Source: Marinomonas rhizomae (GTDB lineage: Bacteria; Pseudomonadota; Gammaproteobacteria; Pseudomonadales; Marinomonadaceae). Taken from it: DNA of 64,000 bases. The stretch is from assembly GCF_003315485.1 (NCBI RefSeq), contig NZ_QNSE01000001.1:124001-188000 (forward strand). Reading direction: 5' to 3'. The position numbers and the translations under genes were made by a program. This document shows positions 24,519 to 34,504 of the stretch, in pieces (position 1 is the stretch's first letter; the number at the start of each line of letters is the position of its first letter). Below the pieces are notes generated by a model, which ran no database searches, was not told where the DNA came from, and saw only the letters and a list, made by a program, of their open reading frames with translations.

Positions 24519-26303
24519 ATGTTAGCCAGTCCTTTTCGTCTAAAAAGAGTCACACCATTTGGTGTTGGGGAATCCGTTATTGAATGGGCGACAGGACTCG
24601 CTAAATTGGATCGCTTGTATCAACAAAGACCAAGTAATCAGAGTGGTTTTGAATTCATGCGTTATACCCTTGAAGCGTTGGATATTGATTACTCGATTGC
24701 CAAAGGAAGTGTTGATAGTATCCCCCAAAAGGGCGCTGTGGTCATAGTGGCAAATCACCCTTTGGGAGCAATCGAAGGGGTGGTATTGGCCGATTTGGTT
24801 GGGCGAGTTCGTAGTGATGTCAAAGTACTCGCCAATGAAATGTTGAAGCGTTTGCCCGAAATTAGTGATTTGTTTATTGGTGTTGATGTGTTTGGTAGCA
24901 AATCGGCACAACGTACTAATGGCAAGGCGATTCGAGAGGCACATCGACATTTAGCCGATGACGGTCTGTTAATTGTGTTTCCTGCCGGAGAAGTGTCGGC
25001 TTATCCTAAGAAATCGAACGATAAAGCGTCATCAAACAAGTCTAGTGAAAAGCAAACATTAGCAGATATCGAATGGAGCCAGTCTGTCGCTAATTTTTTA
25101 AAACGTAGCGAAGCGACCACGGTGCCAATTTTTATTAATGGCAAAAATAGCGAGCTGTTTTACCAAGCCGGTCGTATTCATCCCTTGTTGCGAACGGCTA
25201 TGTTGGGGCGAGAGCTACTGAATAAAGCATCTTCCGTTATTGATATTTCGATCGGCAGTGCTATACCGTTTTCGGAAGTGAGCCAGTTTGATAATAATCA
25301 AGATCTTGTCAATTACTTGCGCTTAAATACCTATTTAATGAGCCCTCAATATGCTCAAGAAGGTCTGCTCCAGCATGACAGCACAGACTTGCCAATCATC
25401 GCACCAATTGACCCAGATCTGTTAGAAAGCGAAATTGCCAATTTACCAGACGATATGCTGTTGGTTGAGCAAGGTGAGTTCAGTGTTTATTGCGCGCCGA
25501 CGCAATCGATTCCTCTGCTAATTCAAGATATTGGTCGTATCCGAGAGGAAAATTTTCGCGCTGTTGGCGAAGGAAGTGGCTTGGCGTGTGACGTAGATGA
25601 ATATGACCTTTATTATCATCAGCTGTTCGTTTGGCATCATGGCAATAAAGAGATTGTTGGTGCGTATCGTATGGGGTTGGTCGATAAATTGGTCGAGGCT
25701 CATGGTCTTGAAGGGCTGTATTCACGCAGCCTGTTTAACTATGATCAAGGCTTTATTGACAGCTTAGATCAAAGTATTGAAATGGGTCGATCAGTTGTCG
25801 CTGCTAAGTATCAAAAGAACTTACATTCTCTGCTTTTGCTTTGGAAGGGTATTGCAACCTTTGCTTACCGAAACCCCAAATACACGCATTTGTTTGGCCC
25901 TGTGAGTATCAGTAATGATTACAGTCATACCGCACGCCAATTAATTGCCGCAACCTTGTCGATTCATTATTACGATAAAGAGAAAGCCAGCTTAGTGATG
26001 CCATCGACGCCACTTAGAAACAGTGGTTCGGTTTTTTGGCAGCCTAATTTATTATCGTCACTAGCGAGCGTCACTCTACTGTCAAAGGTCTTATCGAGAA
26101 TGGAGCAGGGCAAAGGCTTGCCAGTATTGATTCGTCAGTATTTAAAAATGAATGGACAACTAGTGTGCTTTAATGTTGATCCAGCGTTTCATAATTCATT
26201 GGATGGACTGATCGTGGTGAATTTAAAAGATGTGCCTTTATCTATATTGGCGAAATACATGGGGCAAGAAGAGGCTAAGACGTATCTAAACGACACTCCC
26301 TAA
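24519..26303 (+). CDS. OlsF-like bifunctional acyltransferase (ornithine-lipid type)
   Basis: A 594-residue two-domain protein. The N-terminal half is a PlsC-like O-acyltransferase: ANHPLGAIEG (residues ~78-87) is the acyl-transfer motif and FPAGEVS (~155) the second block. The C-terminal half (~320-590) is a GNAT-type N-acyltransferase of the OlsB/COG3176 family (RIREENFRAVGEGSG, YRMGLVDKL, IEMGRSVVAAKYQ, LFGPVSISNDYS). This order and length match OlsF, which makes ornithine lipid in one protein (N-acylation of the amino acid, then O-acylation). The head-group amino acid cannot be read from sequence. It is the last gene of the operon. Confidence 0.8.
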   Translation: MLASPFRLKRVTPFGVGESVIEWATGLAKLDRLYQQRPSNQSGFEFMRYTLEALDIDYSIAKGSVDSIPQKGAVVIVANHPLGAIEGVVLADLVGRVRSDVKVLANEMLKRLPEISDLFIGVDVFGSKSAQRTNGKAIREAHRHLADDGLLIVFPAGEVSAYPKKSNDKASSNKSSEKQTLADIEWSQSVANFLKRSEATTVPIFINGKNSELFYQAGRIHPLLRTAMLGRELLNKASSVIDISIGSAIPFSEVSQFDNNQDLVNYLRLNTYLMSPQYAQEGLLQHDSTDLPIIAPIDPDLLESEIANLPDDMLLVEQGEFSVYCAPTQSIPLLIQDIGRIREENFRAVGEGSGLACDVDEYDLYYHQLFVWHHGNKEIVGAYRMGLVDKLVEAHGLEGLYSRSLFNYDQGFIDSLDQSIEMGRSVVAAKYQKNLHSLLLLWKGIATFAYRNPKYTHLFGPVSISNDYSHTARQLIAATLSIHYYDKEKASLVMPSTPLRNSGSVFWQPNLLSSLASVTLLSKVLSRMEQGKGLPVLIRQYLKMNGQLVCFNVDPAFHNSLDGLIVVNLKDVPLSILAKYMGQEEAKTYLNDTP

Positions 26304-26320
26304 GTGTAAGTGTCGTTTAG
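26286..26320. terminator. Hairpin at the end of the acyltransferase gene
   Basis: Perfect 12-bp stem CTAAACGACACT/AGTGTCGTTTAG spanning the stop codon at 26301. No long T run follows, so it may also act as an mRNA 3'-end stabiliser. Confidence 0.5.
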
Positions 26321-26357
26321 AAGGAAATAGTGGCGCAATAGTGAGGCTTTGCCATCA

Positions 26358-27242
26358 CTATTGCTTACTACGGATGTTCATCTCCTGGATAGCCTCAATC
26401 ACCATGTCTGGATGCTGTAGATTAATAATGTGTCCGGCACCTTGAATCCACTTTACCTTTAGCTCACTGTTGCTAAATAAGCTTGTTGCATAATTCGCGC
26501 TGGCTGGATTGACCAAGGTGTCTTCTGTGCCTTGAAGAAGAGTAACGGGCGTTGTTAATTTACTTAATTTAGTTTGTTCTGCCTCTAAGCTCCCCGTTAG
26601 ATCTAATACTTCCATATTGGAATAATTCCATTTATCTGGAATCAGAAAACTGGGTGTCCAATCTAGAACTCTGTTGTACCAACGAGCTTGCGCTAATTCA
26701 GGTTTAAGATCGCCTGCCAAAATAACCACACCGCGTACAAATTGAGGATAATCGGCCGCCAAAACAGGCACGAGAGATCCGCCTAAGGAGTGACCCACTA
26801 ATATTAATTTTTGTTTGTTATTATGCTCCCATATGTCTTTCAGCATAGGGCCGATCATATTGGCTTGTGCTTGTAGTGAGGTTGGAAATTTTCCAGAGTA
26901 AGTCGATTTTCCCCAACCAGGCCTGTCGATGGAAGTGATGCGAAAGCTTTTTTGGAGCTCAGCGTTTAAAAAATAACGGGCAAACGCTGTCCAGCTTCCC
27001 GGCGTGCCATGAACAAATACCACTGTATCGCGTGCGGTCTTACTTGGGTCACTATTGACGTAATGAAGTTTAAAGTCTCCATCCGGTCCTTTCATGTACA
27101 AGACATGATTTTGAATGAGCCTAGGTGTATTGATTACCTGCTGAGCAATATCTTCATTTTCTTTGATTTCTTTGGGCATGCTACAGGCGGTTAAAGTAAT
27201 CACTAATATGGAGATAGGTAAGACGTTGAAAATAAATTTCAT
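26358..27242 (-). CDS. Alpha/beta hydrolase lipoprotein
   Basis: A 294-residue hydrolase with a signal peptide ending in lipobox LTAC (ISILVITLTACSM), so probably membrane-anchored. Oxyanion region VVFVHGTPGSWTAF, nucleophile elbow LVGHSLGGSLV, and catalytic His in IQGAGHIINLQHP are all visible; an acid is likely in LQGTEDTLVNP. The ester or amide substrate is unknown. It is convergent with the OlsF-like operon. Confidence 0.9.
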   Translation of the reverse strand: MKFIFNVLPISILVITLTACSMPKEIKENEDIAQQVINTPRLIQNHVLYMKGPDGDFKLHYVNSDPSKTARDTVVFVHGTPGSWTAFARYFLNAELQKSFRITSIDRPGWGKSTYSGKFPTSLQAQANMIGPMLKDIWEHNNKQKLILVGHSLGGSLVPVLAADYPQFVRGVVILAGDLKPELAQARWYNRVLDWTPSFLIPDKWNYSNMEVLDLTGSLEAEQTKLSKLTTPVTLLQGTEDTLVNPASANYATSLFSNSELKVKWIQGAGHIINLQHPDMVIEAIQEMNIRSKQ

Positions 27243-27581
27243 AGGAAAGTTCCAGAATAAAATAATAACTCTGTTGTCATGGTTTTTCGATGTTGTAAAT
27301 GATTATACATTGTATTTGAGACGCTAGGTTTTCATTTTATGTTCATGTTTCGAAACTATTTTAGTTCTGCTGTACCTCGTCTTTTTTACTACTTATTTCT
27401 TTCACTCTCTTTATCTTGATCTAACGCAATGTTTTAAATCGCAACTACACTCATAATCTGGCCTTATAGTAAGCCTTATAAATATTTGAGGCTTCGGTGG
27501 GCGTTGGATAACAAGAACACTAAATAAAGTAAGTGTCTACGATCGTCTTTTTTCTCAATCAAATGAATGGGTTGAAGTTAT
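27243..27581. other. Intergenic region upstream of cydA
   Basis: It holds the promoter region for cydA. A weak FNR/Anr-like dyad (TTGAT-N4-CGCAA, 27416-27429, with three of five right-half bases matching) lies about 155 nt before the ATG. Oxygen control of cyd genes is common, but this site is degenerate. No ORF or other structure is seen. Confidence 0.35.
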
Positions 27582-29156
27582 ATGATTAACGAAGCTGTAG
27601 TGGAATTATCGCGATTTCAGTTTGCTTTCACTGCTCTGTACCACTATTTGTTTGTCCCTTTAACACTAGGGATGTCTTTTTTACTTGCAATCATGGAATC
27701 TGTCTATGTGATTACAGGTAAACAAGTCTACAAAGACATGGTTAAGTTCTGGGGTAAATTGTTTGGTATAAACTTTGCGCTAGGCGTAACAACAGGTTTG
27801 ACGATGGAGTTCCAGTTCGGGACTAACTGGTCTTACTACTCACATTACGTTGGCGATATTTTTGGTGCACCTTTAGCCATCGAAGGCTTGATGGCTTTCT
27901 TCCTTGAATCAACATTGGTTGGTTTGTTCTTCTTTGGTTGGGATCGCCTAAGCAAAGTGAAGCACTTGGTTGTTACTTGGGGTGTTGCACTGGGTTCTAA
28001 CTTGTCAGCTTTGTGGATCTTGATTGCCAATGGCTGGATGCAGAACCCGGTAGGCTCAGAATTCAACTACGAAACCATGCGTATGGAATTAGTGGATTTT
28101 AGTGCCCTAATCTTCAACCCAGTCGCTCAGGTGAAATTTGTTCACACAGTATCAGCAGGTTACACAACAGGTGCGATATTTGTTCTTGTTATTTCAAGCT
28201 ATTACTTATTGAAAGGCCGCGATCTTGCGTTTGCTCGTCGTTCTTTTGCCATCGCTTCTGCGTTTGGTTTGGCGTCTATCTTGAGCGTTATCCTATTGGG
28301 TGATGAATCTGGTTATGAGCTAGGCGAAGTGCAAAAAGTGAAATTGGCCGCGGTTGAAGCTGAGTGGGAAACACAAACAGCACCTGCTGACTTTACGTTA
28401 ATTGGTTTCCCGAACCAAGAACTTCAAGAAACCGAGTATGCGATAAAAATTCCAGGCCTAATGGGCTTGATCGCGACACGTTCTCTAGACAAAGAAGTTG
28501 AAGGTATCAAAGAACTGAAAGAGCATAACCGCCAGCGTATTATCAATGGTATTTATGCAAACCAGTTGCTTGAGAAGTTACGCAGTGGTTCAACCGATCC
28601 GCTAGTAAAAGAAAACTTCGAGAAAGTAAAAGACGATATAGGCTATGGTTTGTTAGTCACCGCCTTTAATGAAGACATTAACAAAGTGACTTCAGAAGAG
28701 ATTGATCAGGCAGTGGAGTACTCTATTCCACAAGTAGCGCCATTGTTCTTCGCTTTTCGTATCATGGTCGGTTGTGGCTTCTTAATGTTGTTCGTCTTTG
28801 CCGCTGCTTTTTACCAAAACGCGCGTCGTCGTATTGGTCAAAGTCCTCTGTTCCTGAAATTTATCGTAATTTGTTTACCACTTCCTTGGATTGCCAATGA
28901 AGCAGGTTGGTTTGTTGCGGAATACGGCCGTCAGCCTTGGGCTATTGGTGAGATATTACCTGTTCATGTTGCGGTCTCTAGCTTAACAGCAACAGAAATC
29001 TGGATCAGCCTTGCAGGCTTCGGACTTCTTTATACAGCGTTCCTAATTGCTGAGATGTACTTGATGATTCGCTTTGCGAAACAAGGCCCTTCTAGTTTGC
29101 ATACTGGGCGTTACGCACTTGAACAAGAAACGGCTCAGCTGAAGCAGGAGGTGTAA
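27582..29156 (+). CDS. cydA: Cytochrome bd ubiquinol oxidase subunit I
   Basis: High-affinity terminal oxidase subunit carrying hemes b558, b595 and d; 524 residues. The N-terminal helix has the heme-ligand His in [18 protein letters not shown]. The conserved [14 protein letters not shown] block near the C-terminus is present, as is the periplasmic Q-loop region with [21 protein letters not shown]. It shares a 1-nt gap with cydB, so the two are cotranslated. CydX and CydDC follow in order, giving a complete oxidase-assembly locus. Confidence 0.97.
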   Translation: MINEAVVELSRFQFAFTALYHYLFVPLTLGMSFLLAIMESVYVITGKQVYKDMVKFWGKLFGINFALGVTTGLTMEFQFGTNWSYYSHYVGDIFGAPLAIEGLMAFFLESTLVGLFFFGWDRLSKVKHLVVTWGVALGSNLSALWILIANGWMQNPVGSEFNYETMRMELVDFSALIFNPVAQVKFVHTVSAGYTTGAIFVLVISSYYLLKGRDLAFARRSFAIASAFGLASILSVILLGDESGYELGEVQKVKLAAVEAEWETQTAPADFTLIGFPNQELQETEYAIKIPGLMGLIATRSLDKEVEGIKELKEHNRQRIINGIYANQLLEKLRSGSTDPLVKENFEKVKDDIGYGLLVTAFNEDINKVTSEEIDQAVEYSIPQVAPLFFAFRIMVGCGFLMLFVFAAAFYQNARRRIGQSPLFLKFIVICLPLPWIANEAGWFVAEYGRQPWAIGEILPVHVAVSSLTATEIWISLAGFGLLYTAFLIAEMYLMIRFAKQGPSSLHTGRYALEQETAQLKQEV

Positions 29157-29157
29157 G

Positions 29158-30294
29158 ATGGATTACGAATTATTAAAAGTGATTTGGTGGGTATTGATCG
29201 GTGTCTTACTGATTGGTTTCGCTGTGACTGATGGCTTTGATATGGGCGTAGGCAGTTTGCTTAAAGTGATAGGCGGAACAGATTCTGAACGCCGTATCAT
29301 GATCAACTCGATTGCGCCTCATTGGGACGGCAACCAAGTTTGGTTTATTACAGCGGGTGGTGCTTTGTTTGCTGCTTGGCCTGTGGTTTATGCGACTGCA
29401 TTCTCTGGTTTCTACTTTGCAATGTTGTTGGTGTTGGCTGCGTTATTCTTTCGCCCAATCGGCTTTGATTACCGCTCCAAATTAGAAAATACCAAATGGC
29501 GTACAGGCTGGGATTGGGGGATTACTTTTGGTTCTGCTGTTCCACCGATTATTTTCGGTGTGGCGTTTGGTAACTTGTTACAAGGCGTGCCGTTTGAGTT
29601 TGATCAATACATGCGTGCGACTTATACAGGTTCTTTCTTTGCCTTGCTAAATCCGTTTGCGATTCTGTGTGGCTTAGTAAGCTTGCTAATGCTGATGACG
29701 CAAGGCGGTGCTTGGTTGCAAATGAAAACCGACAGTGAACTGCTTACTAAAGCAAGCCGCATCACCGCAATTACAGGTGTGCTAGCAGCCGTATTGTTTA
29801 TCCTTGCTGGTGTTTGGTTGGCATTCGGAATTGATGGCTATGTATTGACCAGCGCTATCGATGGCAATGCAGTGATAACACCTTTGATGAAAACAGCCGA
29901 AGTTCAAGCTGGTGCATGGTTGGCCAACTATGAAAAAGTGCCTGCACTTATGTTAGCGCCGATTATTGGTATTGCTGGTATGTTGTTCGCCGCATTGACC
30001 GCTGTAATGAGAAAAGGCTTTTTATCTTTCTTGAGTTCATCATTGGGTATTGCGGGCATTATCGTTACTGCGGGTGGTTCTATGTTCCCATTCTTAATGC
30101 CTTCTTCAAGCTTTCCAAACATGAGTTTGACTATGTGGGATGCGACGTCAAGTGAGAACACCATGATGATCATGTTTGTGGTTGCTTGTATCTTCGTACC
30201 GATTGTTCTGGCTTACACTTTGTGGAACTACTTTGTGATGTACGGTCGTTTGACTAAGAAACACATCGAAGAAAACAATCATTCACTTTACTAG
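29158..30294 (+). CDS. cydB: Cytochrome bd ubiquinol oxidase subunit II
   Basis: A 378-residue multi-helix partner of CydA. Typical sequences are FAVTDGFDMGVGSL, MINSIAPHWDGNQVWFITAGGALFAAWP and FRPIGFDYRSKLE. It ends with a basic tail (LTKKHIEENN). A hairpin separates it from cydX. Confidence 0.97.
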   Translation: MDYELLKVIWWVLIGVLLIGFAVTDGFDMGVGSLLKVIGGTDSERRIMINSIAPHWDGNQVWFITAGGALFAAWPVVYATAFSGFYFAMLLVLAALFFRPIGFDYRSKLENTKWRTGWDWGITFGSAVPPIIFGVAFGNLLQGVPFEFDQYMRATYTGSFFALLNPFAILCGLVSLLMLMTQGGAWLQMKTDSELLTKASRITAITGVLAAVLFILAGVWLAFGIDGYVLTSAIDGNAVITPLMKTAEVQAGAWLANYEKVPALMLAPIIGIAGMLFAALTAVMRKGFLSFLSSSLGIAGIIVTAGGSMFPFLMPSSSFPNMSLTMWDATSSENTMMIMFVVACIFVPIVLAYTLWNYFVMYGRLTKKHIEENNHSLY

Positions 30295-30304
30295 TCATTG
30301 GTAC

Positions 30305-30335
30305 AAAAGATAGAGCTCTTTGGGCTCTGTCTTTT
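30305..30335 (+). terminator. Stem-loop between cydB and cydX
   Basis: AAAAGATAGAGC pairs with GCTCTGTCTTTT through one U-G wobble. It sits 10 nt after cydB and 24 nt before cydX and ends in TTTT, so it could act as a partial terminator or processing site. Confidence 0.5.
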
Positions 30336-30358
30336 AGCAATAAATAGAGGAATAAATT

Positions 30359-30469
30359 ATGTGGTATTTTGCTTGGGTTCTAGGTGTATTATTAGCCTGT
30401 TCTTTCGGTATTGTTAATGCCGTTTGGTTAGAGTTTAGTGGTTATGACGGTGAAGAGGAGCAACAGTAA
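30359..30469 (+). CDS. cydX: Cytochrome bd accessory subunit CydX
   Basis: A 36-residue single-helix protein that automatic gene calling easily misses. MWYFAWVLGVLLACSFGI matches the conserved N-terminus of CydX/YbgT, and the acidic tail DGEEEQQ is typical. CydX stabilises the hemes of the CydAB complex. AGAGGA precedes the ATG. It lies between cydB and cydD, 5 nt before the cydD start. Confidence 0.95.
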   Translation: MWYFAWVLGVLLACSFGIVNAVWLEFSGYDGEEEQQ

Positions 30470-30474
30470 ATTCA

Positions 30475-32262
30475 ATGAGAAAGAACAAGGAAGCAAAAGC
30501 GGCACGTCGAGCTGGTCGAATTAAAACACCTGAAGCGACATTTTTGGGCGAGTTAGCAAACCAGCAGTCGTCGAAATATCGACTTGCTCAAGGCTTTGGT
30601 GTGTTGTTTACGGTGTCGTTGGTGCTCCAAGCATGGGCGTTAGCGAATGTGTTTTCGGACATGGCGTTGCACCAGTCTTTTTCCTTGTCTCTTTTACTAT
30701 TGGGTTTATTCGCTCTTTTATTACGTGCTTTGGCCAACTTTGGTCGAGAGCGTATTTGCACCAGCGCAAGCCGTGACATTCGTTACGGCTTGCGTCGTAA
30801 ATTAGTGTCGCATTTGACAAATCTTGGACCAGCACGTTTAAGAATAGAAGAAGATGCGGCGCTTTCTACACGCGTTTATGAACAAGTGGATGCGTTAGAC
30901 GATTTTTTTAGTCGCTATAAACCGCAAGTGTTTATGGTGACCTTAATTCCCTGTGCCATTCTACTGTCTGTTGCGCCAGTTTCTTGGATCGCCTTTTTGG
31001 TCTTTATGATGACTGCGCCCTTGGTCATTATCTTCATGATCTTTGTTGGTCATAAAGCCGCACAAGCCAATCGTCGTCAATTCAGTGTTCTGGCTATGCT
31101 ATCCAATCAATTTATGGATTTGAGCCAAGGCTTGGCGGAACTCAAACGACTCAAAAAAACGGACGAGGCAAGACAACGCTTGTCTGATAGTGCAAGTGCG
31201 TACCAGAAAACAACCATGAGTGTGTTGGTCCTTGCCTTTTTGTCGACAGCTACCCTTGAACTGTTCGCGTCTTTGTCGATTGCGATGATCGCCTTATATT
31301 TAGGCTTGGGCTTATTGGAAGTCTTACCGTGGCAAGTGGGAAGTTCTCCGGTTACTTTGACTCAAGCTTTGTTTCTCTTATTACTTGCTCCAGAATTTTA
31401 TTTGCCTTTGCGCCAGCTTGGGAATGATTACCATGCCAAGCAAAAAGCCGAAGCCGCCGCAACGGATTTATTGGAAATTTTAAATACAGGCTCGCAAGAT
31501 AATTTTGAAGATGCCAATCAGGTGGCAGAAGTTGATTACGTATCCAGTGCCAGCCAGTTGTCTTTATTAAGTTTTAGAAACCTAAGTTGGCTTGATGAGG
31601 GGCGATATCGTCTTGCGCCCATTAGCGCGGATATTATGAAGGGCGAGCGAGTTTGGCTAAGCGGTGAATCGGGCGTAGGAAAATCCAGTTTGTTGCATTT
31701 ATTACTCGGCTTTGAAGAAGATTACCAAGGTCAATTTTTGATAAACGGGAAATCCTTTCAACAGATAAATTTGCCTGACTGGCGTGCTAAATTGGCATGG
31801 TTACCGCAAACACCAGAATGGGTGAATGGCAGTATTCGCCGCAATTTACTTCTGGGTCTTGGAAGTAAAGAGGGCACGGCGTTACCAAGCGAAGAAGATA
31901 TACAGGTCGCGTTAATAAAAAGCCAGTGTGATGAATTTATTCAAGCATTACCCGCTGGTCTGGATACAAAATTAACCGAACTCGGGGCAGGTTTGTCTGG
32001 CGGGCAAATGCAACGGCTTTCCATTGCGCGAGCGTTGTTGTCAAAAGCCGATGTTTGGTTACTCGACGAGCCATGTTCGGGCTTGGATCAAGATACCGCT
32101 CAAGCCGTATTAGACACCTTACATCTTGTTTCAAAGGGGAAAACCTTATTGATCGTCAGTCACGACACACATCCCATTTTATGGGCCGATAAACATTGGG
32201 CGCTTACCAAAGGAGGCCTGAATGAGCAATCACGCAACAAAAACCGCGAAGCTATCGCTTAA
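30475..32262 (+). CDS. cydD: Thiol-reductant ABC exporter subunit CydD
   Basis: A 595-residue half-transporter: six-helix membrane domain (1-~340), then ABC domain with Walker A GESGVGKSSLLHLL, Q-loop WLPQTPEWV, signature LSGGQMQRLSIARALL and Walker B VWLLDEPCSG. With CydC it exports glutathione and cysteine, needed for bd oxidase assembly. The order D then C behind cydABX is a compact arrangement. Its 3' end overlaps cydC by 41 nt. Confidence 0.93.
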   Translation: MRKNKEAKAARRAGRIKTPEATFLGELANQQSSKYRLAQGFGVLFTVSLVLQAWALANVFSDMALHQSFSLSLLLLGLFALLLRALANFGRERICTSASRDIRYGLRRKLVSHLTNLGPARLRIEEDAALSTRVYEQVDALDDFFSRYKPQVFMVTLIPCAILLSVAPVSWIAFLVFMMTAPLVIIFMIFVGHKAAQANRRQFSVLAMLSNQFMDLSQGLAELKRLKKTDEARQRLSDSASAYQKTTMSVLVLAFLSTATLELFASLSIAMIALYLGLGLLEVLPWQVGSSPVTLTQALFLLLLAPEFYLPLRQLGNDYHAKQKAEAAATDLLEILNTGSQDNFEDANQVAEVDYVSSASQLSLLSFRNLSWLDEGRYRLAPISADIMKGERVWLSGESGVGKSSLLHLLLGFEEDYQGQFLINGKSFQQINLPDWRAKLAWLPQTPEWVNGSIRRNLLLGLGSKEGTALPSEEDIQVALIKSQCDEFIQALPAGLDTKLTELGAGLSGGQMQRLSIARALLSKADVWLLDEPCSGLDQDTAQAVLDTLHLVSKGKTLLIVSHDTHPILWADKHWALTKGGLNEQSRNKNREAIA

Positions 32263-33889
32263 AAGCCTGCTACTCGCCAACCCTTTGGGGTTTGCTGTTC
32301 CTGTTTTGGTGGGCATTATCGCGAGCTTGGCAGGCGTGGCGTTATTGGGTGTGTCCGGTTGGTTTATATCCGCGGCAGGGTTGGCCTCTGCCATGGGCAG
32401 TGCTTTAGTGTTTAACTATTTAACGCCCGGCGCGATTGTGCGTGGCTTAGCTATTTTTCGTACTGCGGGCCGTTATGGCGAACAGGTAACTGCGCATAAT
32501 CATCTACTGGGATTATTACGGACGTTACGACTTTGGGTGTGGGATCAGCGCGTCGCAAAAGACTCCGCCAATCTCCATGAACAAAGTCGAGGTGATTTAT
32601 TGCAGCGTCTCGTCAGCGATCTTGATCAGATTATTCGCTGGCCGCTGGTGGTGTTTCTTCCTTGGATTTATGCTTTATTGGCGTATGCGGCGGTGGCTAT
32701 TTTAGCGTATTTCATCTTGCCTGTTTTACTCTGGCCATTGGCATTTGCCGCCATTTTCCATGTGTTTGTTGTGCCGTATGTGTGTGGTCGTTTTGCCAGT
32801 CACGCTGTGCATGTTGGACAAATTCTTGGTGTGCATCGCCGTAGTCGATTTGTTAGTTTGTTTTCTGCCTTAATTACCTTAACCATTCGTGGGCATTGGG
32901 ACGATTACGCACAACGTCTTGAGCAGTTGGATGAACGTCAGCGAAGAACCGAAATTCACATTCAACAAGCCGTTAGCCTTGGTCGCTTATTAGCGTATTG
33001 CGTGACTATTATCCTACTTGCTAGCAGCTTTTATTTAGCGGGAAGCTTTGATTCAGCAACCGGACACTGGGCATTATTAGAAGGCGTTCAAGGCACTTGG
33101 ATGGTGGGTTTTGCCTTGTCTATATTAGCGGTTAATGAATTGGTCTTGCCACTGGTACAATCCTTCGTCGCACAAGGCCAGTCTCAGGTTGGTTTACGTC
33201 GGTTGAATCAACTTCATCAAGATGCACAATCATCATCTGAACAACCCATAAAAAAAATTGAACAACTATTTTTTAAAACGTGGCGTGGTTATCATGCTTC
33301 CAGTGGCATGGGCAGTCCAACCGTCAACATGACAATAAACCACGGTGAATTTGTTTGGATTCGAGGGATTAGCGGCTCTGGTAAATCCACATTACTAGCA
33401 TCCATCGCTGGTGATTGCTTGTCGTCTGGTGAAGCCTTCATCAACGATGAAAAATACCCAATCTACAGTAACCCTATGTATCAAGCACAACTAAGTTACT
33501 TGCCACAAACGCCTTATATCTTCCAACAAAGCATTGCGGCTAACTTACACCTTGGTAACCCCAATGCGACCGACGAACAACTTTGGGGAGTATTGGAAGC
33601 CGTTGCACTTGCCGACTGGGCGCGTAGCCTTCCTAATGGTTTAGAAACCCTATTAAGCCCACAAGGTCGTAACCTTTCAGGCGGACAACGTAAACGCCTC
33701 GCGTTAGCACGCCTACTATTGAGACAAGCCCCCGTGCTATTACTAGACGAACCCTTCGACGGACTAGACAAAGCCACCATAGAAACCATTTGTCACTCAC
33801 TGCAGAACGACTATAAACCAGATATCTTAGTCTTAGTCAGCCATGTTGGGAGTCGCATCGGTGATAACGCTAGAGTCATAGAACTGTAG
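32222..33889 (+). CDS. cydC: Thiol-reductant ABC exporter subunit CydC
   Basis: A 555-residue half-transporter partnering CydD. The membrane domain contains LLGVSGWFISAAGLA and TPGAIVRGLAIFRTAGRYGEQV. The ABC domain has Walker A GISGSGKSTLLASIAG, Q-loop YLPQTPYIF, signature LSGGQRKRLALARLLL and Walker B VLLLDEPFDG. It starts inside the end of cydD, a sign of translational coupling. It is the last gene of the cyd locus. Confidence 0.93.
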   Translation: MSNHATKTAKLSLKSLLLANPLGFAVPVLVGIIASLAGVALLGVSGWFISAAGLASAMGSALVFNYLTPGAIVRGLAIFRTAGRYGEQVTAHNHLLGLLRTLRLWVWDQRVAKDSANLHEQSRGDLLQRLVSDLDQIIRWPLVVFLPWIYALLAYAAVAILAYFILPVLLWPLAFAAIFHVFVVPYVCGRFASHAVHVGQILGVHRRSRFVSLFSALITLTIRGHWDDYAQRLEQLDERQRRTEIHIQQAVSLGRLLAYCVTIILLASSFYLAGSFDSATGHWALLEGVQGTWMVGFALSILAVNELVLPLVQSFVAQGQSQVGLRRLNQLHQDAQSSSEQPIKKIEQLFFKTWRGYHASSGMGSPTVNMTINHGEFVWIRGISGSGKSTLLASIAGDCLSSGEAFINDEKYPIYSNPMYQAQLSYLPQTPYIFQQSIAANLHLGNPNATDEQLWGVLEAVALADWARSLPNGLETLLSPQGRNLSGGQRKRLALARLLLRQAPVLLLDEPFDGLDKATIETICHSLQNDYKPDILVLVSHVGSRIGDNARVIEL

Positions 33890-33950
33890 CTCTTTTTCCC
33901 TCCCCTTATGTCTTCCAAGGGGTTAGGGTGGGGTTATTCTCTTCTTCGGA

Positions 33951-34202
33951 TTCCACTCAAACGCTTTGTATTCTCAACCTTTATTCCGCTCTGCTGAGCG
34001 GGTAACTTTTGTCTAGCGACACAAAAGTAACCAAAAGGTCGCTTTATCGGGCTATCGCCCAAACGTCTCATTTATGTTTTTTAATATTTGTTTAGCAAGA
34101 CGATTTTTGCCGTAAGGCATGGATTGTTTATTTGCTGGGAGATAGATCTTCAAACAATGATCCTGAAACTCCATAAAGTCGCGCAACTTCGTCGCGTCGA
34201 AG
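33951..34202. repeat. Copy 1 of a ~255-bp structured intergenic repeat
   Basis: First of three copies in this window (others at 34224 and 35363). In order it contains the hairpins CCGCTC-TGCT-GAGCGG (33986-34001) and GGTAACTTTTGT/ACAAAAGTAACC (34001-34032), GGGC-TATC-GCCC, and the conserved 3' end CGCGCAACTTCGTCGCGTCG. Small ORFs in it are repeat-derived, not genes. The 33890-34706 gap is filled almost wholly by copies 1 and 2. Confidence 0.85.
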
Positions 34203-34223
34203 CCGCTTTTTGAGTTTATTTGG

Positions 34224-34479
34224 TTCCATTCAAACGCTTTGTATTCCGATCTTTTTTCCGCTCTGCTGAGCGGGTAACTTTTGCCCAGATCCGCAAAAGT
34301 AACCAAAAGGTCTCTTTGTCGGGCTATCGCCCAAACGTCTCATTTATGTTTTTTAATATTTGTGTAGCAACACGATTTTTACCGTAAGGCATGGATTGTT
34401 AATTTGATGGGAGATAGGTCTTCAAACAATGACTTTGAAACTCCATAAAGTCGCGCAACTTCGTCGCGTCGAATTGACT
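34224..34479. repeat. Copy 2 of the structured intergenic repeat
   Basis: Aligns end to end with copy 1. The second hairpin here is GGTAACTTTTGC/GCAAAAGTAACC (34273-34304): the loop-closing T-A pair of copies 1 and 3 is replaced by C-G on both sides, while the loop sequence also differs. Confidence 0.85.
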
Positions 34480-34504
34480 TCTAGAGCGGAAAAAAGATTG
34501 AGAC

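Noticed and set aside
27416..27429. Strong FNR site for cydAB
   Set aside because: The right half matches only three of five bases, so it is noted as weak only.
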